Positions 21,502 through 29,079 of a DNA stretch of 31,729 bases are shown here, piece after piece. This DNA comes from JBBSMX01 sp038232935 (GTDB lineage: Bacteria > Bacteroidota > Rhodothermia > Rhodothermales > JANQRZ01): the NCBI GenBank assembly GCA_038232935.1, contig JBBSMX010000036.1, positions 1-31,729 on the forward strand, given 5' to 3'. The notes below the pieces were generated by a model, which was not told where the DNA came from, ran no database searches, and saw only the letters and a list, made by a program, of their open reading frames with translations. Position 1 is the stretch's first letter; every line of letters starts with the position of its first letter. Made by a program: the position numbers and the translations under genes.

Positions 21502-22611
21502 TTACGTGACGCTCTTCTGAACGTGGCGCGCTGTGATAAAGATGCCCGCGAAAATGAAGACGTAGTAGCTCAACAGCCTCCACACCAGCAGCGTCGGTGC
21601 GACGAGAGCCGGGGGCAGGAGCTCCGGCCCGAAGAAGAGCACGTAGAGCCCTTCGACCCCGCCGGCACCGCCGGGCGTCGGCAACGCGATGGCCCCCAGA
21701 TTCAAGGCTGCCGAACGGAGGAAAATGAGCACCTCATCGGCGCTGGAATATACGCTTCGGATGAGGAACACCGTGAGCAGGTACCGGGCGATCCACGGGA
21801 CGAGTGTCAGCCCGAAGCCCTTGAGGTAAAACAGGATGGACTGCGAACGCAGGACGGCCGAGCGCTCTTCGAGATCGCCCACGACGCGCAGCGCGCGCAT
21901 CCGGAAGCGCCGCAGCCACCGAAACCGGAACAGGCCGCCCACGAGCCCTGCGAACAGGCGGGGCCGGAAGAGCGTGCCGTACGCGAACGCGAGCACCCAC
22001 GCCATGTACCCCAGAAAGAACAGCGCCATCGCCCCCGTCCCGACCGTCCCGAGCGCCGCCGGGAAGACGTCCACGTAGGCCGCGCAGAGCACGAGCGCCG
22101 GGATCGTCAGCGCGAGGATGACCTGATCGACGAGCATCGCGAACAGGATGATCGATGTCGCCTCACCGAGCGGGAGGTCCCGGTCGCGCGCGATGAAGAT
22201 CGTCACGAACGGCCCTCCTCCGACGGTCGACGGCGTGACGTACGAGAAGAAGTCCCACGCCACCTGGCTTCGAATGCTCGCTCGCATGCCGAGCCGGCCC
22301 CGCGAGAAGTAGTTCAGGCGCCACCCGCCGAAGACGACGCGCAGCACCACCGTCGCTACCGCCAAAGCGATGAACCACAGGTTCAGCTGGGGCAGAATCT
22401 CCCGGAACGTCGCCAAATCGAAGGTGAAGTAGCCCACGATCCCCAGCGTCAGCAGGCTCAGCAGTACCGGCCACGCGATGCTCCGGGCACCGACCGTGGC
22501 CTTCCCCGCCGTGCGCTCGGCCTCGTCTGCACGAGGGAGTCGATCCGGCTCGGCGTCCCCATCAGATCGAGGGCCGGGATCTCGCTTCGTGGTCAAGGGC
22601 GATGGTGCCAT
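21502..22611 (-). CDS. YbhN/UPF0104-family (lysylphosphatidylglycerol synthase TM-like) membrane protein
   Basis: The 369-residue polytopic membrane protein has seven or eight hydrophobic helices between about residues 45 and 365. WRLNYFSRGRLG, SYVTPSTVGGGPF and the C-terminal ALPTPGGAGGVEG are family phrases of the LPG_synthase_TM (UPF0104, YbhN) group, flippase-like domains related to the membrane half of MprF. No soluble synthase domain is attached, so lipid transport or a helper role is likely, by inference. Start: ATG 22609-22611 (MAPSPLTT) is chosen; an ATG 24 codons upstream is possible but adds a Gly/Arg-rich tail. It lies 61 nt upstream of the CDP-alcohol transferase gene, so the two may be co-transcribed. 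Confidence 0.85.
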   Translation of the reverse strand: MAPSPLTTKRDPGPRSDGDAEPDRLPRADEAERTAGKATVGARSIAWPVLLSLLTLGIVGYFTFDLATFREILPQLNLWFIALAVATVVLRVVFGGWRLNYFSRGRLGMRASIRSQVAWDFFSYVTPSTVGGGPFVTIFIARDRDLPLGEATSIILFAMLVDQVILALTIPALVLCAAYVDVFPAALGTVGTGAMALFFLGYMAWVLAFAYGTLFRPRLFAGLVGGLFRFRWLRRFRMRALRVVGDLEERSAVLRSQSILFYLKGFGLTLVPWIARYLLTVFLIRSVYSSADEVLIFLRSAALNLGAIALPTPGGAGGVEGLYVLFFGPELLPPALVAPTLLVWRLLSYYVFIFAGIFITARHVQKSVT

Positions 22612-22754
22612 GGGGTGCGGGGCCGCGAATCCTGAGGCGTATCCACCCCAAACGACCCTGCGCCCACTTCGCTCCCCGTTCACGTCGAGTTAACGGGACC
22701 GGGACTGACCGGCGCATCGCCACGACAGTCGCGACCGGAGCGGGCAGGCGGCGT

Positions 22755-22800
22755 TCGAAAACAAATAGCCGACGGCAACCATGCGGGGATCGCCGTCGGC
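22755..22800 (-). terminator. Rho-independent terminator of mscL
   Basis: Minus strand: stem GCCGACGGC, 15-nt loop, GCCGTCGGC, then TATTTGTTTT. Nine perfect base pairs. It follows the mscL stop codon by 22 nt and precedes the YbhN-like gene. Confidence 0.85.
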
Positions 22801-22822
22801 CTCCTTTGTAACACGGTGCGGT

Positions 22823-23269
22823 TCAGACGCCGCGCGGCTGCTTGAGCAGGTCGCGGATCTCCATCAGCAGTTGCTGATCGGCCGTCAGTTCCGGGGCAGC
22901 GGGCTCCTCGGCCACGTCGGCCTCGGCCTGCTTCTTCAACCCGTTGACCCACTTGACGAAGATGAACACGGCGAAGGCGACGATCAGGAACGAGATCAAC
23001 GTGTTGATGAACACGCCCCAGTTCATCGTCACCGCTCCGGCAGCCTCCGCCACTTCCAGCGAGGCGTACGGCCCGGCGGGGGCTCCGTCCTTGAGCACGG
23101 TGAAGATGTTACTGAAGTCGACATCGCCGATCAGCAGACCGAGCGGCGGCATGAGGATGCCGTTCACAAGCGCCGTGACGATCGTCCCGAACGCCGCGCC
23201 GATGATGATGCCGACAGCCATATCGACGACGTTTCCCTTGACGGCGAACTCTTTAAACTCTTGCCACAT
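22823..23269 (-). CDS. mscL: Large-conductance mechanosensitive channel
   Basis: MscL opens under membrane tension and releases solutes during hypo-osmotic shock. The 148-residue product has the N-terminal helix MWQEFKEFAVKGNVVDMAVG, the pore helix GIIIGAAFGTIVTALVNGIL with its conserved Gly/Ala packing, MPPLGLLIGDVDFSN, a periplasmic loop, the second helix (INTLISFLIVAFAVFIFVKWVN) and the C-terminal helical bundle (LLMEIRDLLKQ). Length fits the usual 125-150. It has its own promoter-like box upstream and a strong terminator downstream, so it is probably monocistronic. Confidence 0.96.
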   Translation of the reverse strand: MWQEFKEFAVKGNVVDMAVGIIIGAAFGTIVTALVNGILMPPLGLLIGDVDFSNIFTVLKDGAPAGPYASLEVAEAAGAVTMNWGVFINTLISFLIVAFAVFIFVKWVNGLKKQAEADVAEEPAAPELTADQQLLMEIRDLLKQPRGV

Positions 23270-23594
23270 GGGATTGGTGGTGGGGGTGGGTGGCGGAGTC
23301 TCCCAGAGAGGAGGTGCGGTAGCCCCAAACTATCAACCCTCCTCCACTTTATCCAATCCTCCCACCGGGCAGCGGCATACGCCTCCTCTCGCGGGGTGCA
23401 GCCCGGTCGCTTCGAATAGGCCGAGACGAGAAGCGTAATCGATCTCTGGGTTTACCAAGGTTCTGTGTCGCACGAGTGTGGGAATGTGATGCCCTGAACG
23501 GTGTAGACCACGAGCGCACGGGATTTGCGCGGATCCGAGACTCAGAGCGGGTCCCGATCCTGGACGCACACGGTTTCACCAGCAGCTCGTCGCT
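23270..23594. other. 325-bp gap between mscL and the DUF1800 fragment
   Basis: The part next to mscL holds a promoter candidate (23326-23356). The rest (about 23360-23594) has no recognisable gene, RNA or repeat. Short open frames in it show no family features. Confidence 0.4.
23326..23356 (-). promoter_or_regulatory. promoter candidate for mscL
   Basis: Minus strand TTG (23356-23354), 21 nt, then TAGTTTG (23332-23326). This is close to the Bacteroidota TTG-N19-21-TAnnTTTG layout, 56 nt before the ATG. Confidence 0.45.
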
Positions 23595-23945
23595 ATGCTT
23601 CGTCGTCGCTTCCTCGCCCTCGGCACAGCACCCGTGCCTGCGCCCTCGACTCCGACGCCGCCCCCGATCAGCGGTGGGCTCGAACCCTTCGTCCCCACCG
23701 ACAGCGCCCCGTGGGACGAGCGCCGCGCCGCCCACCTCGTCCGCCGCCTCGCCTTCGGCGTGTCCGTACCGGACCTGACCGAAGCCCTCCTCCGCTCCCC
23801 GTCCGAGGCGGTCGCCTACTTCGTCCAGCAGGCCCTCGGGCGCTCGCTCCCGGACACACCGGCGTGGTATGACTCCCACCCCAACGGCGGCCAGCAGAAT
23901 ACCGAGTGGGTCTACGAGTGGTACGTGTGGATCCCCGCGCAATAA
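23595..23945 (+). pseudogene. DUF1800 protein, N-terminal fragment
   Basis: The 116 codons match only the start of DUF1800 proteins: PWDERRAAHLVRRLAFGVSV resembles the usual W-x-x-R-x-AxHLLRRAGFG opening, and AVAYFVQQALG, PDTPAW and EWVYEWYVW follow. Intact members are several hundred residues long and secreted, usually beside a DUF1501 gene. Here the frame ends in a TAA at 23943-23945 and a palindrome follows 4 nt later, so the 3' part has been lost. The N-terminus MLRRRFLALGTA hints at the Tat/signal-type start typical of the family. Probably non-functional. Confidence 0.75.
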
Positions 23946-23949
23946 CAAC

Positions 23950-23977
23950 GTAGGGGCGCAGCGCGCAGTGCCCCTAC
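23950..23977. repeat. 28-bp imperfect palindrome (family member 2)
   Basis: Begins GTAGGGGCGCAGCG and ends with a near reverse complement (two mismatches). Same outer sequence as the palindrome at 8390-8417. It lies between the truncated DUF1800 gene and the stop of the acyl-CoA dehydrogenase, so it might end transcription from either side. Confidence 0.85.
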
Positions 23978-23985
23978 TTGGTCGC

Positions 23986-26049
23986 TTACGACTTCTTCGC
24001 CGGCTTCTCGACGGCCGGCGCACCGTTGCTTTCGGCCGCAGGCTGCGTGGCCGGCGCGCCATCGCCGAGGCTACCGCCTTCCTGGAGGTAGGCATCGCCG
24101 GGGAACTGCTTGATGAAGTCCGTCTGGATCGGGTGCCCGGTGCCCTTGTCCGTCGGCGAGCTCTCGTGGATGTAGAACTCGGCGTTGGGCTGCTGATCCG
24201 TCACAGCGTACTGCGCCTCGGCCGCCTCGACCATCGACTGGTCGGCGTTGCGCGAGAGGCCGCGGACGTTCTCGCGGATCTGGAGGTCGGCCAGCCGGAG
24301 GACGTGAAGCGCAGCGGCCTTGTCGCGCTCGAACTCGACGCCGCGCTCGCCCTTGCGGAGCTGCATGTCGAGCTTCGATAGGACGCAGGCCCAGGCGTAC
24401 ATCAGGATCGCGTTGTCGGCGAGCCGGGCCTGCATCACCTGCCGGGTGACGATGGCCTCTTCGAGCCGCTTCGAGGCCAGCTTGAACTCGCGCGAGTGCG
24501 TCTGGACGTGCTTCGCCAGCAGGTCGGCCTGGCCCTGGAGCGCGGGGTGGAGCCACTCGACCTCCGCCTTCGGCCGCTTCTTGCCAAGGAAGATCTCGGC
24601 GGCCAGCGGCGTCCCCTTCTTCACGATCTCGGGGTTCACGGCGCTGAGCACGATCCGCTTGAGGTTATCGAGCGTGCCCGCCTCCTCGTCCCACTCGACG
24701 GCGTTGAGCACGCCGAGCATGTACTCGGCGAGCTGCTTGCCGCCGTAGGCGAAGACGAACCCCTGCATGAGCTCGTTCGAGCCCTCGACGATCCGGTGGA
24801 TGCGGTTGTCGCGCCAAATCCGGTCGTACTCGTTCTCGGTCATGTAGCCTTCGCCGCCTATGATCTGCATCCCGGCGTCGATGACCTTCCAGCCGTAGTC
24901 CGAGCAGAACACCTTGCAGGCGGCGGTCTCGACCATGATGTCTTCGTCGTGGCGGTCGAGGAAGCCGCACGTCATGTAGAGCATGGCGTCCATCGCATAG
25001 CAGTAGGCCGCCATCTGGGCCACGTGCTGCTGGACGAGCTCGAACTCGGCGAGCGGCCGGTCGAACTGGTGGCGCGTGCGGACCCACTTCGTGGCCTGGT
25101 CGCGCGCCTGCTTGGCCGCGCCGGTGACGCCGGCCGAGAGCGTGCACCGCCCGTAGTTGAGGCACGTGAGGGCGACCTTGAGCCCCTGCCCCTCCTTCGT
25201 CATCCGCCGTGCGACGGGCACCTTTACGTCGGTGAAGCGAATGCGGGCCTGCCACGTCCCGCGGATGCCGGTCTTCGAGCGGTTCTTCTCGAACACGTCC
25301 ACGCCGTCCATGTCCGGGGTAACGATGAGCGCGGTCACGCCCTCCTTCGTCCGGCCCGTCCTCGGATCGGTGACCTGCTGCTTCGCCATCACCGTGTAGA
25401 GCCCGGCGAGTGCGCCGGACGTGGACCACTTCTTCTCTCCGTTGAGGATGTAGTGCGTGCCGTCGGCGCTCAGCTCGCAGTGCGTCTCCTGCCCGGCCGC
25501 GTCGGATCCGACCTGCGGCTCGGAGAGGCAGAACGCGGAGAGGTACTCGCGCGCGACTTTGGGGAGGAACTCCTTCTTCTGCGCTTCCGTCCCGAAGAGC
25601 ATCAACGCCTTGCAGCCGATGGACTGGTGGGCCGAGACGACGACGGCCGTCGAGCCGCACGTCCGCCCGATCCGCTCCAGCACGCGGTTGTACGAGGCCA
25701 CGCCGAGCCCGAGCCCGCCGTACTCCTCGGGGATCGTCATGCCGAGCACGCCGAGCTCGAACAGCCGGCCGATGGCCCACTCGGGAATGAACTCCTCCTG
25801 GTCGATCTGAATGGCGGGATGCTCGTTCTGGAGGTAGTCGTCGAGGCGGGCCAGGAGGCTGTCGCACTTCGCCTTCTCGGCGGCGGACACCTCGGGGTAC
25901 GGGAAGACGAGGTCTTCGCGGATACGGCCCCAGAACATGTTCTTGATGAAGCCCATCTCTTCGGGCTCCGGCCCCATCATCATCTCAGCGTCGCGGATCA
26001 TCTGCTGATCTTTGGCACCGACGCCTTTCATGTTGGATAGGATCGACAT
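23986..26049 (-). CDS. Acyl-CoA dehydrogenase, long C-terminally extended type
   Basis: FAD flavoenzyme that makes the first double bond in fatty acid beta-oxidation. The 687-residue product has the ACAD core: LGVLGMTIPEEYGGLGLG, AFCLSEPQVGSDAAG (FAD/substrate loop), GEKKWSTSGALAGLYTVMAK, YGRCTLSAGVTGAAKQ, RHQFDRPLAEFELVQ, and RDNRIHRIVEGSNELMQGF with the likely catalytic base Glu about residue 422. The C-terminal region of roughly 200 residues beyond the core is like that of VLCAD/ACAD9-type enzymes, ending in an Ala/Pro-rich tail (ATQPAAESNGAPAVEKPAKK). Start ATG at 26047-26049 (MSILSNMKG). The frame is open further upstream without sense. Chain-length specificity cannot be read. Confidence 0.93.
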   Translation of the reverse strand: MSILSNMKGVGAKDQQMIRDAEMMMGPEPEEMGFIKNMFWGRIREDLVFPYPEVSAAEKAKCDSLLARLDDYLQNEHPAIQIDQEEFIPEWAIGRLFELGVLGMTIPEEYGGLGLGVASYNRVLERIGRTCGSTAVVVSAHQSIGCKALMLFGTEAQKKEFLPKVAREYLSAFCLSEPQVGSDAAGQETHCELSADGTHYILNGEKKWSTSGALAGLYTVMAKQQVTDPRTGRTKEGVTALIVTPDMDGVDVFEKNRSKTGIRGTWQARIRFTDVKVPVARRMTKEGQGLKVALTCLNYGRCTLSAGVTGAAKQARDQATKWVRTRHQFDRPLAEFELVQQHVAQMAAYCYAMDAMLYMTCGFLDRHDEDIMVETAACKVFCSDYGWKVIDAGMQIIGGEGYMTENEYDRIWRDNRIHRIVEGSNELMQGFVFAYGGKQLAEYMLGVLNAVEWDEEAGTLDNLKRIVLSAVNPEIVKKGTPLAAEIFLGKKRPKAEVEWLHPALQGQADLLAKHVQTHSREFKLASKRLEEAIVTRQVMQARLADNAILMYAWACVLSKLDMQLRKGERGVEFERDKAAALHVLRLADLQIRENVRGLSRNADQSMVEAAEAQYAVTDQQPNAEFYIHESSPTDKGTGHPIQTDFIKQFPGDAYLQEGGSLGDGAPATQPAAESNGAPAVEKPAKKS

Positions 26050-26307
26050 ATCGAGTTCGGTAGGTGGCAAAGTCAGGAGGGAGAAGTGCGCGCGACGCAT
26101 CGACGCACAGCGGAAGCGCTTCCGTCTCGAACGGAATCCGTCGCGGCCGGTTCGAGTGCGGAGACGAAAATATACGGGCCTGTCCTCGTCAGGCTCCCTG
26201 CCGAGCCCGGCTGAGGCCCCCTTGCCCCCGTTTTCACTCGTTGTTCCGCGAAGAGTGAGTGGGCGATACCCAGCCAGCCAGCCGGTCAAACGCGGTAGCA
26301 TCCCCCA

Positions 26308-26327
26308 AGACGCAGTAGGCTGCGTCT
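26308..26327. repeat. 20-bp palindrome (family member 3, divergent)
   Basis: AGACGCAG, loop TAGG, CTGCGTCT, then CTAC on the right side. It resembles the core of the palindromes at 8390 and 23950 with A/T for G/C changes: G(A/G)CGCAG outer arms and a CTAC end. The left end has decayed (CCCCCA instead of GTAG). Confidence 0.7.
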
Positions 26328-26357
26328 CTACGGGCGCTCGTGGTGAGGCGTACGCCG

Positions 26358-26365
26358 TATTTTTC
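26358..26365 (+). promoter_or_regulatory. -7-like element (TATTTTTC) of pyrF
   Basis: TATTTTTC is one base from TAnnTTTG and lies 31 nt before the preferred TTG start of pyrF, the same spacing as seen for serS. No -33 TTG. Confidence 0.4.
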
Positions 26366-26396
26366 GTCGTTCTCGTCCAATTACCCGATCCCACCC

Positions 26397-27209
26397 TTGA
26401 CCTTCACCGATAAGCTCCGCGCCGCGCAATCCGCTACCCATTCCCGCGTCTGTGTCGGTCTCGATCCGGACCCGGAGGGCCTGCCGCACCTGCTTCGCGA
26501 CCGTCCCCCTGCCGAAGCGGTACTCGCGTTCAACCGTGCCATCATCGAAGCGACGGCAGACGTCGCCTGCGCGTACAAGCCGAACCTCGCCTTTTACGAA
26601 GCACTCGGCGCGGACGGGTGGCGAGCGCTCGAACAAACCGTCGCCGCGATCCCCGACGGCCGACTCGTCATCGCGGACGCCAAGCGCGGCGACATCGGCA
26701 ACACGGCGCGGATGTACGCGCGAGCTTTTTTCGACCGGCTCGGCTGCGACGCCGTGACGGTCTCGCCGTACATGGGGAGCGATGCCGCCGTGCCGTTTCT
26801 GGAGACGCCCGGCCGGTGCGCCTTCGTCCTCGTCGCCACCTCGAATCCGAGCGCGGCGGAGGTGCAGGCGCTGGAGACGGACGGCGAGCCGCTCTATCTC
26901 CGTATGGCACGGCTCGCGGTGAACGCGGCAGCCGACCAACCCGGCGAAGCGGGCTTCGTCGTCGGCGCGACGCGGCCCGCCCTCCTGGCGGAGCTACGCG
27001 ATGCTTACCCCGACGTGCCGTTCCTCGTCCCCGGCGTCGGGGCGCAGGGTGGTGACGCCGGGGCCGTGGTCGAAGCGGCGGGATCCGGACCGCTGCTCGT
27101 CAACAGCAGCCGAGGGATTCTCTACGCCTCGGCCGGCGACGACTTCGCCGACGCCGCCCGCCGCGCCGCCGAGTCGCTGCGCGACGCCCTCGGTGATCCG
27201 ACCAGCTAG
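26397..27209 (+). CDS. pyrF: Orotidine 5'-phosphate decarboxylase (type 2)
   Basis: Last step of UMP synthesis: decarboxylation of OMP. The 270-residue product has the type 2 PyrF phrases CVGLDPDPEGLP, CAYKPNLAFYEALGADGW, VIADAKRGDIGNTARMYARA (catalytic Lys at 96 with its Asp partners), VTVSPYMGSDAAVPFL, GFVVGATRP, FLVPGVGAQGGD and LVNSSRGILYA. Start: TTG 26397 (MTFTDKLR) is preferred because the family begins near FxDKL; a GTG start at 26340 would place the -7 box inside the gene and add an unrelated 19 residues. It is followed 71 nt later by the DUF2851 gene on the same strand, possibly one transcript. Confidence 0.93.
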   Translation: MTFTDKLRAAQSATHSRVCVGLDPDPEGLPHLLRDRPPAEAVLAFNRAIIEATADVACAYKPNLAFYEALGADGWRALEQTVAAIPDGRLVIADAKRGDIGNTARMYARAFFDRLGCDAVTVSPYMGSDAAVPFLETPGRCAFVLVATSNPSAAEVQALETDGEPLYLRMARLAVNAAADQPGEAGFVVGATRPALLAELRDAYPDVPFLVPGVGAQGGDAGAVVEAAGSGPLLVNSSRGILYASAGDDFADAARRAAESLRDALGDPTS

Positions 27210-27280
27210 CGGGGTTACACAGGACGGGGATGGGTGTCTATAGGTGGCGCACCTCTTCGACTTACGTACCGCCGCTTCCT

Positions 27281-28726
27281 ATGATCACGCCGTCCCTCAC
27301 GTACCGCGACATCCACGACGACCGCGACCTGCTGGTCACTCTCCACGAGCCCGACGCCCGCGTTCATCACATCCCCGAGGCCGTCGTGCAAGACATCTGG
27401 CGGTGCCTCCGCTTCAACCACGCCGGCCTCACGACATCCGGTGGCGAAGCTGTCGAGATCTGGCACCCCGGCGTGCTGAACACGGATGCCGGACCCGACT
27501 TTGCTGACGCCCGCGTGCACATCGGCGGCCTCTGCTGGTCCGGCGACGTAGAGATCCACCGGACCTCCGGCGAGTGGATCGAGCACCGCCACGACGAAGA
27601 CCCGCGCTACGACCGGGTCGTGCTGCACGTCACACTCGTCGCCGACCGCCACACGGGCCACTTGCAGCGGAGCGACGGCGCGGTGATCCCGGAGATCGTC
27701 CTCTACCCCCTTCTGCACGACTCGCTCCGGTCCCTCCTCCACCGCTTCTATGCCACGCCGGAGCTCGACTTCTTCTGCGCGCCTCACTGGCCCGAGGTGC
27801 CGGAGACGATCCGGCGTTCCCTCGTCCGTGCGCTCGGGCGGGAACGGCTCACCCAAAGAAAAGAGGATCTCGCCGCTTCGTTTCTGACCTCCCCCGAACT
27901 CGACGGGCTGCTCCATGAGCGCGTCTTCCGCGCCCTCGGTTACGCCAAGAACGCCGACTCGATGGAGGCCCTCGCCCGGGCCGTCCCGCTCCGCAGGCTC
28001 CGCGCGCTCGATGACCTCCGCGACGCCGAAGCCTTGTTGCTCGGCACCGCCGGGCTGCTCCCGACCGCGCGCGGCCTGCTCGGCACCGACCGCGCTACGG
28101 CCGATTACGCCGTGAACCTCCGCGAGCGCTTCGACCGGCTGGCCGCTGCCGATCCGGTGCGCCCGTTGAATCCCACAGTGTGGAAGCGGGCCCGCCTCCG
28201 CGCGAGCAGCCTGCCGACACGCCGGATCGCTCAGGCCGCGGCCCTCGTCGCCCCCAGTGGCGTGCTTCACCGCGACCCGCTCCCCCGCTTCGTCCGCGCA
28301 GCGAGATCGGACCAGGCCCTCCCTGCGCTCCGCGCTCTCCTCACCGATGCCGAACCGTCAGCGTTTTGGGAGACGCACCTCCGACTGGACCGGGCCTGCA
28401 AACCTGCGCGTGCCCACATCGGCCGCGGCCACGCCGACAGCGTGCTCGTCAACGCGATCCTTCCGGTCCTCCTCCTGCACGCCGAGCAGATGGGAGACAC
28501 CTCGCTCGAAACCCGCGTGCTCGAACTGTACGAGCGGCTTCCAGCCACCTCGGACGCGGTCACCCGTCGCTACGAGCACTACGGCACCAAACCCGCGAAC
28601 GCCCTCGAAGCGCAGGGCCTTCACCAGCTCTACCGCACCCGATGCACCGGGGGCCGCTGCCTCTGCTGCCCCATCGGGCAGCACGTCCTCTCCGGCAGGC
28701 ACGGACCGACCGTCGAGACGGCGTAG
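27281..28726 (+). CDS. DUF2851-family protein
   Basis: The 481-residue soluble protein matches the DUF2851 family, which I know mainly from Bacteroidota and relatives and which has no settled function. Family features by eye: an early E-x-x-x-x-IWRCLRF, GxExxEIWHPGVLNTDAGPDF, ARVHIGGLCWSGDVEIHRTSGEW, HVTLVADR, IPEIVLYPLLHDSL, FHRDPLPR-like and the Cys-rich end RTRCTGGRCLCCPIGQHVL. The His/Asp cluster VEIHRTSGEWIEHRHDED and the C-terminal Cys residues could bind metal, but this is inference. ATG 27281 (MITPSLTYRD) is chosen over an earlier in-frame ATG at 27230, which adds an unrelated peptide. Confidence 0.85.
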   Translation: MITPSLTYRDIHDDRDLLVTLHEPDARVHHIPEAVVQDIWRCLRFNHAGLTTSGGEAVEIWHPGVLNTDAGPDFADARVHIGGLCWSGDVEIHRTSGEWIEHRHDEDPRYDRVVLHVTLVADRHTGHLQRSDGAVIPEIVLYPLLHDSLRSLLHRFYATPELDFFCAPHWPEVPETIRRSLVRALGRERLTQRKEDLAASFLTSPELDGLLHERVFRALGYAKNADSMEALARAVPLRRLRALDDLRDAEALLLGTAGLLPTARGLLGTDRATADYAVNLRERFDRLAAADPVRPLNPTVWKRARLRASSLPTRRIAQAAALVAPSGVLHRDPLPRFVRAARSDQALPALRALLTDAEPSAFWETHLRLDRACKPARAHIGRGHADSVLVNAILPVLLLHAEQMGDTSLETRVLELYERLPATSDAVTRRYEHYGTKPANALEAQGLHQLYRTRCTGGRCLCCPIGQHVLSGRHGPTVETA

Positions 28727-28742
28727 GTTGCGAACGGGGTGC

Positions 28743-28750
28743 TACCTTTC
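28743..28750 (+). promoter_or_regulatory. -7 element (TACCTTTC) of the ABM monooxygenase gene
   Basis: TACCTTTC is one base from TAnnTTTG and identical in its first seven bases to the box at 18908-18915. It is 32 nt before the GTG start. No TTG at the expected -33 spacing (a TTG is only 12 nt upstream). Confidence 0.45.
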
Positions 28751-28782
28751 GACCCCGTTCCCCTGCCCAACTCCGTATCGCC

Positions 28783-29079
28783 GTGCTGATCCGCACCGTC
28801 CGCATGACTTTCCGCCCCGACGCCCTCGCCGACTTTCTGGCTATGTTCGAGGAGGTCGCCCCCAAGATTCGAGGGGTCGAGGGCTGCCTGCATCTGGAGT
28901 TGTGGGAGGACGCGCGCTACCCCAACATCCTCTCTACGTACAGCCATTGGGACAGCGCCGAAGCCCTTGATACGTACCGCCACAGCGACCTCTTCCGCGA
29001 GACGTGGGCGAAGACCAAAGCGTGGTTCGCCGCGCCGACCGTCGCGCACAGCCAGCACGTGCGGATCGGCCCAATTTAG
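28783..29079 (+). CDS. ABM-family (antibiotic biosynthesis monooxygenase-like) small protein
   Basis: The 98-residue dimeric ferredoxin-like fold begins LIRTVRMTFRPDALADFLAM (beta-strand then helix), continues IRGVEGCLHLELWEDARYP and YSHWDSAEALDTYRHSDLF, and ends PTVAHSQHVRIGPI. The W-x-S-x-x-A-L-x-x-Y-R-x-S pattern is typical of the ABM/YgiN group, some of which are quinol monooxygenases or heme-degrading enzymes. Substrate unknown. GTG start 28783 (MLIRT); a downstream ATG at 28804 would remove the first strand. Its TAG overlaps the TAA of the convergent TonB receptor by three bases of a shared TTAG. Confidence 0.8.
   Translation: MLIRTVRMTFRPDALADFLAMFEEVAPKIRGVEGCLHLELWEDARYPNILSTYSHWDSAEALDTYRHSDLFRETWAKTKAWFAAPTVAHSQHVRIGPI

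Larger units (their letters stand above)
26050..26396. other. 347-bp divergent gap between the dehydrogenase and pyrF
   Basis: It holds a possible -7 box for the dehydrogenase (minus strand TATATTTTC, 26174-26166, 117 nt before the ATG; a poorer TGACTTTG lies at 26075-26068), a palindrome at 26308-26327 and a -7 box for pyrF at 26358. No other gene or RNA seen. Confidence 0.45.

Noticed and set aside
24496..26040. A long plus-strand frame opposite the acyl-CoA dehydrogenase
   Set aside because: Same shadow pattern; the minus strand has the complete dehydrogenase.
26340..26396. GTG at 26340 as pyrF start
   Set aside because: It would put the -7-like box inside the gene and add 19 residues unlike the family; TTG 26397 begins at the conserved FxDKL.
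28783..29079. Longer product joined to an upstream frame (28180 onwards)
   Set aside because: The upstream part is an out-of-frame shadow of the DUF2851 gene; the ABM fold begins at LIRTVRM.
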